A stretch of 64,000 bases of DNA from Gonapodya sp. JEL0774 (taxonomy: Eukaryota; Monoblepharomycota; Monoblepharidomycetes; Monoblepharidales; Gonapodyaceae), in NCBI GenBank assembly GCA_027604505.1, contig JADIIX010000044.1, positions 98,292 to 162,291 on the forward strand, in the 5' to 3' direction. The notes beneath the pieces are model-generated. The model saw only the letters and a program-made list of their open reading frames with translations, searched no databases and was not told the DNA's origin. Of the stretch, positions 56,861-64,000 are shown piece after piece (the stretch's first letter is position 1; every line of letters begins with the position of its first letter). A program made the translations under genes and the position numbers.

Positions 56861-59800
56861 TCACCTCCGTCTTTCGAACGCATAAATTGCCACGATCTGC
56901 ACAATCATCCAAATAACCGAAAATGACGCTATGATCAGCAGGAGACGTCGCTTTGTTGTGTTGCTCCATCCGAAAATTTCTCGATGTGTTGTCTGTCTTT
57001 GATTGGTATCGGAGGGTTGGAGGCTGCTATGGCGGGCGTAATAGTGCCTTATGTTCGAATGAGGTAATGGATGGGTGACATTGGGGGAAGTTTGGTTGGG
57101 CACAGGATCAGCAGCACCACTGAGTAGTCGCCGGGGGCGGTACGAGAGACCCAAGACGATGAACGGAAGTACATATCCGAGCATCGTTGCGCTCGTGGCG
57201 CCAACAAAAGCGAATATCTATAAATGGAAACAAGAAATTGTAAATACTATTCGGCTTTGCGATGGAACTGCTTACTTCATCTAGGTTTAAAACAAACGTG
57301 GCAATCGTAGCGGAAGCCAAAATGAGAGAAACGGTTAAGAGAAAGTGTGGGATCTGTTTGATAAAGGTCACAAAAGGTGGGCAACAGTGGTGTGGTGAAA
57401 ATGCAACTTACAGTTCCCCACTGCTCTCCGTACCATTCAAAGTTCCCATCCAGTGGTACACCTCTTACTATGGCACTATTGATACTGTCCGAATCTGATC
57501 CCATTATACTAGACCTCCTGCCGTCATCCGAAACAGTGGTGTCACTACTGGTTCGACGCACGGAAACATTGTCTGCATGTCTTTCATTGATGGAGCCATA
57601 TCCGTACGCGAGAGACATGAAAAGAACATGGAGACGGCGACGAAGACGCGTTAGGAGTGAAGCAAGTGCCGAACGACAAGATTGAAATTGGACAGCGTAA
57701 GATGCCATAAGAGATATGGAGAACGCCACACGGGCGATAACAGCGGTGACTGATGTGATAGGATCTGAGAATGGCACGGTGTGGCACAGAATTAAGAAGC
57801 TGACAACGAGCCACTACCTCTCGAAACCTACAATTGTTCAGCAAGTTCCCAGCGACTTTGTCCTTCCATGTCAGCCACCCAAACCATCCGATAAACATGT
57901 AAACAACCGCACTGAGGGCTAAGGAGATATCGATGACGATCCCCATCCGCTTAAAGTTATGATCTTGAAGCTCGTTGTAAACGGTGTAAATCTAGGGGAC
58001 AAAAAGAAGAGGAAACGTCGTAACGGTTGTGCTATACGGGTAAATCATCGAAAACTGACATTTTGGTGGCAACTGAGATAGGAGAATCGAGGTGAAGTCG
58101 GTCGTCTTTTCTGGCATTTCGCACATTCTGCTCACCTCATCAAGCTCACCAATAATGAAATGGCATATATCCCCTTCACCGCAAACTCCCCCACATCTTT
58201 GAAAAGGTCAACTCCACTTGATGCTCCATCCACGTCCAGACTTACTTTCACGGGTGCCGTGTGATCCCCGTGAACACGCCACCACATGACGACCATAAAC
58301 ACGACGTAAATAACAGCAAGGTCACCGAGTACAGATGAAAAACGAAGAGAGTAGAGATGGCGTGGGAGTGAGAGCGGGATGAGAAGAACAGTGCACACTG
58401 TGTGCAACATATGAACACTAGTAAATGCCTGTCAATGAATCGAGTGACCTAATTGCGCACTGTACCTCCAATCCACACTGATCGGTCGGTGGCCCAATTC
58501 TTGAGAGTCGAAGAAAGTTCTGCAGCTTCCGCGACCCGGGATAGGGAGTCGGACACTGCGACGAGGTAGCTGCATAACATCAAGCACCAAAACACAACGG
58601 GGTCGTGCGTAAGCTATAATTTGAGAGGCAGTTTTGCGGGGCATGCGCGCCAACCCACCCCGAGCAAGATCCGAGAGTCAAGACACAAACCACAATATCA
58701 ACCCCATCCATCTCAGCTCCTCCGGGCCATCCTTCACCTCCATAATATTGCCATCTTGTACCACCCACGGCGGCTCTAGCAACACCAGCCCAATTAACTG
58801 CTCCTGTGTCGCCCACTAACCGACGAGAGGCTCGCACTGAAGATTTGAGGGTTGCGGATGTGAGTAGAGCAAAGAAGAGGACAACGCAGCTCGCAACTTT
58901 GGGAGTGAGAAGCTGAAAAGCGAGGGGGACTGTCAAAAGTGGTGCCGCTGTTAAGGATTTGGTGAGAATAAGAACAGAAGAAAGCACTTCGGTAACAGTT
59001 TGAGAAAGAAAAGGGCGATTAGATAGAGTATAAGGGCATTTGTGACTCCTTCTACTGCCTCCTGCTCTCTCAACCGGGGCCGAACCGAAGCTCACCAGAA
59101 GCGCCTGCCGGCCTCCCAACAATCACCACGTCATCCTCTTCCTGCTCTTCGACTTCGACCTGTCCCTCTTCTTCATCATCCTCCACGCTGTCTCTTTGGA
59201 TTCGGGATGATCTGTTGCGGCGATGCCGTTGACGGGAAGGAATAGCTTTGGTTCCGTATGACGGACGCGCGGGAATCTGGGGGGTCATCTCCCCGGATGA
59301 GGAGCTAGAATAGACAAAATGAGCAGTTTAGAAAATATGTTGAAATGAGCAGTTTCGAATATATGCAGAGATGTTCCAACAGGAAAACAGCCGAAGGAAT
59401 ACGCTCACCCAGTGGCCGCATCATCCCCACCGCCGTCCTCCCATTCAACGTTTCCGTGGTCAAGTCCATTTATTTGGGCGATGTCAGCATCTCTACTTTG
59501 CTCACTGACATCACTGTTACCGGGCTCTCTAGTGTCGCCGAATACAGTGTTGGAGATGGAGGACAGAGCCGACACTGGGTTGGTGGTCAGTATTCCTGCG
59601 CCGCTGCCCGAAGTGCTCGCCTCGGATACCTTCCGCGAGGTACGCTTCAAAGATCCAACAAACCGGTCTTTGCTGAGACTTGGGGCCGACCCTTCGGGCG
59701 GGATGGAACTGTCTGATACAGCAGAGAGGCGGGAAACTGGTGAACCAGAATCACAATATTCGCCATCATCGCCTGAGTTATAGGGTATGCTTTCTCGGGA

Positions 59801-60520
59801 GGAGTTAGGTGTCAATCTGGGAGATCCGTGTGGTCCAGAAACACGACGATTGTGGTTGGATGGCGCACCGGACGGCGCTAGACTGTAACGGCGCCGCGTA
59901 GCAGCAGATGGTTCATCCGAACCACGATCTTCATGAGAAAGCGCGGATGCAGTGAGCGTACCGTCGAGGAGAAGGGTCGATGTAGACGTGGCGGACTGAG
60001 GTTGGGCAGTGGTCCCGCGTTTCCCGGCAGCGAATGGCAGCTCTGGCGGATCTCCCCGATGTCTCTCGCGAGCTGGGTTGAGTTGGCGCTCACCCTCCTC
60101 ATTTTCAAATTGCACGGGGTAACCAGAAGCATCCACAAATGTCTCTTGGGGTGGAATATAAAGTAAAGTGGTATTCGCGTCCGAGTAGCCTGCGAGAATA
60201 CGAGTAGCAAAGGACTCTGGTACGGCACAGCCACTTTGCGGCGGGGATGACTGAACAGAGTCGGTCGGTGGAAGAGACGACTGCCAGTTCGCAGAGGACC
60301 GCCGGCGGAAGCGACCCAACAGTGAACCAGGCCACCTGCCCCGTCCATCCTCACCCGTGTCAAATTCCTCGCCAGCAAAGGACGCAAACGAAGAGCCCGA
60401 GTTCACCGATGCACGCACAGGGAGTGGAACACGAAGGGTTGGACTGGAGAAGCGGTTTTCATTGTCATCCTCAAGTCTTCTGTGTTGCTGCCCGACAGCG
60501 GACGATGCTGTCGCAGACAT
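56861..60520 (-). CDS. Amino acid transporter, AVT/SLC38-like (Aa_trans family), with long N-terminal tail
   Basis: The gene reads leftward from ATG 60520. The first exon (to about 59405) encodes about 370 hydrophilic Ser/Arg/Pro-rich residues. The next adds an acidic block (EEEGQVEVEEQEEDDVV). Membrane helices follow: SLTAAPLLTVPLAFQLLTPK, ASCVVLFFALLTSATLK, DGVDIVVCVLTL, SVLGDLAVIYVVFMVVMWW, GIYAISLLVS and IDISLALSAVVYMFIGWFGW. Further ones are SVTAVIARVAFSISLMASYA, FLLTVSLILASATIATFVL, MLGYVLPFIVLGLSY and LLLIIASFSVIWMIVQIVAIYAF, the last just before the stop. The order and a loop containing VYNELQDHNFKRM resemble vacuolar AVT and SLC38 proteins, which move neutral amino acids with protons or sodium. 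At least eight introns are needed and not all were resolved. It converges with the GT-REJ gene, leaving 117 bp between stops. Confidence 0.65.
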
Positions 60521-60732
60521 CGCCCTGGCGAAGCAGCTGGGTGGTTTCCGGAAGGAAGAGAATTCTGAAAGGTTTTATATTTAAGAAAAGTTGTCCGATC
60601 ACCACGATCGAAGATCCCCCCCCGAACAAGTGCAAACGCTTTTGTGAAGATATGATACATCTGACTAGAATTTTTGAACACTTGTTCCACGAATGGGTGT
60701 TGCGCTACGATTTTACCCGATTTTGGATCATT

Positions 60733-63700
60733 TCATCCACATAAACTGTCAAAATTCTCCAGACCTTCTGTGAGCTCCATGACCTTGTCGAGCGCCTTTT
60801 CAATTCCTCTATCGTCAACAACAAGGTTGTATCTGGACAACGAATTCGTGGTGATGGACTCATTGGACTCCGAACCATCACTGGACATTTTGTTGTGAGC
60901 GACCCGTATGAGACTCAGCATGTAAGAGGGTTGCCGCTCCGCAATAAAATCTATGAGCGTGGAATTAGGTCGCGAGGTTGTACTCGCAAGGGTTTCGAGA
61001 AGGCGTTTCAACAGTCGCGAGATCACTGGTAGAAATATGGCGAGAAAGGGGATAGAGGGATTAGATGTAGAGCGACGGAAGAAACGAAGAAGGGTCATCC
61101 ACGTAGAAGACAAGCTGTCGGCAAAAGAGCTTCCTCACAATTGGCAGGTGTCCAAAACCGCCCAACAACATTCAAAGTCGCCATAACTATGTGGACTTGA
61201 CTTCGTAATTGATCCATGAATATCGCAGCGACCCGTCTAGTTTCTGCCGGGATTTGTGCATTTCTGTTGCCGCGATCATTAAATTTGAGGAGCTCTCGCA
61301 TGGCAACCATAAGCGATATTGTTGTCATTGCCGCTGGAGAGAAACACTCAGTCAATTTGCCAATCACAATCAGATAAAAATACCTCAAAATTGAAGACTC
61401 ACTCCCGTAGCACCACCAAGGGGTTGCAAGCTCCCCAATCATCTCATAACCAAATGTGACAGTAAAGTAAGAGAGGGCTTTCATCGCTGCACTGCCATGA
61501 TCCAGGGCATTCACAAAGCCAGCTTGGGAGATCCAGGAAACCAAATATTCGGGTGTCTCATCAGGTGATTGAGAAGAGGGAGAAGGCATTGGTGCAATTG
61601 GCGAATAAAAGAATGAGTAGAGACAGTGGTACCTGCAAAAGACATTTTCAAAAGAGTGATTCAAGCAATAACCACGGCTGTTCTTGAGAACATTTCCGCA
61701 CTCACTGGATGAACAGCATCAGGGCCCAAGGTTTCGAAGTCATGGCTGATTGAAGTGGTTGCACAACTTGTGCCGAGTCAGTGGAACTTCCGAGGGACAT
61801 CGTCTGGGGTTTCGTTCCGAGGGTGGCACAAAACCTCGCGAACCACGTTTCGAGCGTTGTCTTAACCTCCTCCCGCAAAGCTCTTGCATGCATTAACGGG
61901 GAGGTGGTTTGTAAATCCTTTGCCGCTGAATCGTCGGACAACAAAATACTTCGCCTCGCGCAATAAAGTCGCTGTGTAAAAATCAAGGCAAGATACGAAC
62001 GATTCATACAAAGGCAAGAAAACATCATTGTCAGAAATTTCTCACAAACTCATTGATTTTTCCCAAGCAATGTTGTGTCGCAGCGCTCAATGCGAACGAT
62101 CCGAGCGCAACTGATGACGTGGTCGCTCCGGGTGGAACGGACGTGAGAACAGCCGATGAAAAGGGGGTGTGTGGTGGGGTAGGAGAGTCAAGTGCCCAGT
62201 AGACGCGGTCGTAGAACACTAACATTTGGTGACTCTGTTGAAGGATTATGAATGATAAGATCCACTCTTTGTACTAACTCTCAAGTGATGGGGTAGCAGA
62301 GAACGTTGCCTACAAGACGAGCACTACATCAAGAATTCATTCCGTGTGTGCCGTCACCTACTTTTGAACTCACACAAGAAGCCGCATCGGACTCCTCGGT
62401 CCAAAGCATTTCATGACAAGGAAGTTGGACCATCGAGAATTCCTCGTATGGGAACTGCACTGTGGTCATGTGCGAACTCGAGTGAAGTTTGTCGAGATGC
62501 CCTATGATCCAAAGTGTCCTCCTTTTTTCCTCTTCCTCAAGCCAAGTCTCCCTGCCCGATGGCAATCCGGACGACGGGGATGACTCTGCGCAAAGGCACC
62601 ATGCACCAGCCGACAACACCGCCACATTAGTACGCAGGGAATATAAATCCAACTCGTCCGTTTTGAACACGGTGAAGTTGATGAGTGCCTGCATGTTGTA
62701 GAGAGAATGGTTGGAGATAAGTTGGGGATACAAACGTAGAAGTCGTGAGCCGACGGCCTCCCGGTGCAAGGTACGGAATGTGGGCGAAGGATGGTATCGA
62801 GTGGCAACTGCAAGCATTCTGAAAATGGATGGATTGAATACGTGGCGCCATTCAGCTCAATCCCGAACAAAGCCGCATTGGTGAAAAACATACCCCAGAG
62901 TTAAAGCCAAGTGACGGCACTGCGCCGTTCTGGAAAACCTTCCCCTGTGCATGAATGGCCACGAAGTAGCAAATTTATCAAAGTAAAGGGATAGCAACTC
63001 ATTGCAGTCTGAAGTCGACGGGAGAGGAGGAAGATCGTCGAATAACGAGGTTTCAAACAAACTCGGATTGGAAGAAGACCGGTTTGCATTGTAACAGCAA
63101 TCTTCAGGAAAATCGTCCTTTTCGAAATCATCTCGAAGATCCAACAGATGCGCCGGCAAGCCAAAAGTTGATCTGTGGGGGCCAAACCAATCATGAGTTT
63201 GTACGCTCTGATGCTGAGGCTGGAAATGTTCCGACAAAGAAAGCGGCGATTTGAGCAAAGTGAGTGTCGGGGGATCAGATGTAATTGCGTCTGCACCCAA
63301 GGCGAGCGAAGCAAGAAAGTCCAGTTTTTCGGGAGACGGCGCGGAAAGATTGATATCTGTGCAGGGTGGCTGTAGTTTAGGAGCCGATACAAGTGCAGGC
63401 TCCTGAGAAGGAGTAAGCGGTTGAGACGGATGCAGTCCCTCATTCCCAACAGGAGACTTAAGCAAGTGTGCTTTTACGCCACCGACATGGGATCCCAGAA
63501 GAGCCTGCATTGAAAGCATCGGGTCATACTCAATTCTGAAATCTCGAAGAGGAAGGGGCAGGAATACCTCCAGTCTCGCAAGCCTATCTGTCATTCTGAC
63601 CCAATAGCCAAACTTAGACAGTTGGCGATAATGAAGAATCTGGACGTCAGCACTCACGCACCTTTTACCTTTCCCCAGCTCGGGACGTTTCCTGTTGGAC

Positions 63701-63735
63701 CGTGGAGTGAGGTTTGAATCCATCACTTTTGGCAT
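60733..63735 (-). CDS. Fungal-specific transcription factor domain protein; zinc cluster not resolved
   Basis: Reading leftward, the first clear exon (from ATG 63735) has a basic stretch RSNRKRPELGKGKR. Then VRMTDRLARLEVFLPLPL follows, like the linker and dimerisation helix after a Zn2Cys6 cluster. Later comes NELLSLYFDKFATSWPFMHRG, the start of the fungal_trans regulatory domain. The next exons hold TYSIHPFSR-like sequence, RLLRLYPQLISNHSLYNMQAL, ALINFTVFKTDELD, and EEEEKRRTLWIIGHLDKLHS, which is the most diagnostic block (K/RRR..W..F..D). Then come exons with helical C-terminal sequence through DKVMELTEGLENF and a stop at 60733. No complete Cys6 pattern is readable upstream. A fragment RCNAKSDGFKP occurs in an overlapping frame at about 63740-63705, and the true N-terminus may lie further right, possibly past 63900. 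It probably regulates transcription; targets are unknown. Confidence 0.62.
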
Positions 63736-63952
63736 TGCACCTTATGTAACAGAATGGAACCAAGGGATATGAAGGCTGAAGTAAGTTGTGAAAATCGGAG
63801 ATTCGTGTGGTTTGAGGAATACGCAAAATGCGGTGGGTGTACGCTCTTGAAAGACGTTTACCCGCAGAGCAGGGAGTTGTTGCTTGACCCGCCTGTGTTT
63901 GTGACAACAATACGTTCCGAAAATATTAACCCTTTCCCCCCGCACTAATTGA

Positions 63953-63968
63953 CCTCACTTAAGTGAGG
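63953..63968. promoter_or_regulatory. Perfect 16-bp palindrome CCTCACTTAAGTGAGG
   Basis: A perfect inverted repeat with no spacer lies about 220 bp upstream of the transcription-factor ATG, outside any supported exon. It could be a dimer-binding site for a regulator or a chance palindrome. No second copy was noticed in the window. Confidence 0.35.
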
Positions 63969-64000
63969 GTTTTAGAAAATATTCCTGACGCCCAACCACA

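Noticed and set aside
1-64000. Transposon or viral insertion
   Set aside because: No reverse transcriptase, transposase, integrase, capsid or terminal-repeat signature was found in any frame I read.

Overview
The window looks like nuclear DNA of a zoosporic (flagellated) fungus, Chytridiomycota in the broad sense. Genes are dense and on both strands. Nearly all are split by short GT-AG introns, mostly about 55-90 bp, that can be read directly because frame and phase close across them. The proteins are eukaryotic housekeeping types: nuclear poly(A)-binding protein, PIG-T, DNA ligase I, cytosolic AsnRS and an Rrn6/TAF1C-like factor. Two genes point to a cilium: a RABL2-type GTPase and a CSPP1/CCDC66-like coiled-coil protein. 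A REJ-domain surface protein also fits a zoosporic lineage. Species cannot be fixed from the sequence alone. I saw no tRNA, rRNA, CRISPR array or recognisable transposon.

Layout. 0-5.7 kb: phosphopantetheine adenylyltransferase (minus, cut by the left edge), a PABPN1/Pab2 orthologue (plus, with a 10-N assembly gap in an intron) and a RidA-family protein (plus). 5.7-12.3 kb: an Rrn6/TAF1C-like factor and an 11-exon asparaginyl-tRNA synthetase (both minus). 12.6-19.1 kb: an LRR/F-box-like hypothetical, a nucleotidyltransferase-like protein and PIG-T (plus). 19-28.4 kb: a small coiled-coil protein (minus), then RABL2, an MCT-like MFS transporter, a YCII-domain protein, a SIR2-like protein and a hypothetical (plus). 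29-35 kb: DNA ligase I and a hypothetical (plus). 35.7-40.1 kb: a long low-complexity protein ending in an AlkB-like 2-oxoglutarate dioxygenase domain (minus). 41.3-45.3 kb: a membrane-anchored GH26 glycosidase (plus). 45.7-48.3 kb: the CSPP1-like protein (minus). 49-56.7 kb: a giant protein joining EGF-like, GT-B-like, GT2, REJ and GPS-like elements between two membrane segments (plus). 56.9-63.7 kb: an amino-acid transporter and a fungal transcription factor (both minus).

The genes do not form one pathway. The most unusual object is the glycosyltransferase-REJ-GPS-like fusion, followed by the standalone SIR2-like protein (its TTNYD motif is rebuilt across an intron), the AlkB-like fusion and the tail-heavy GH26 enzyme. 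Splice sites given to the base close in frame on inspection; they are still manual models without transcript data. Functional names rest on motif recognition, not on a database search.
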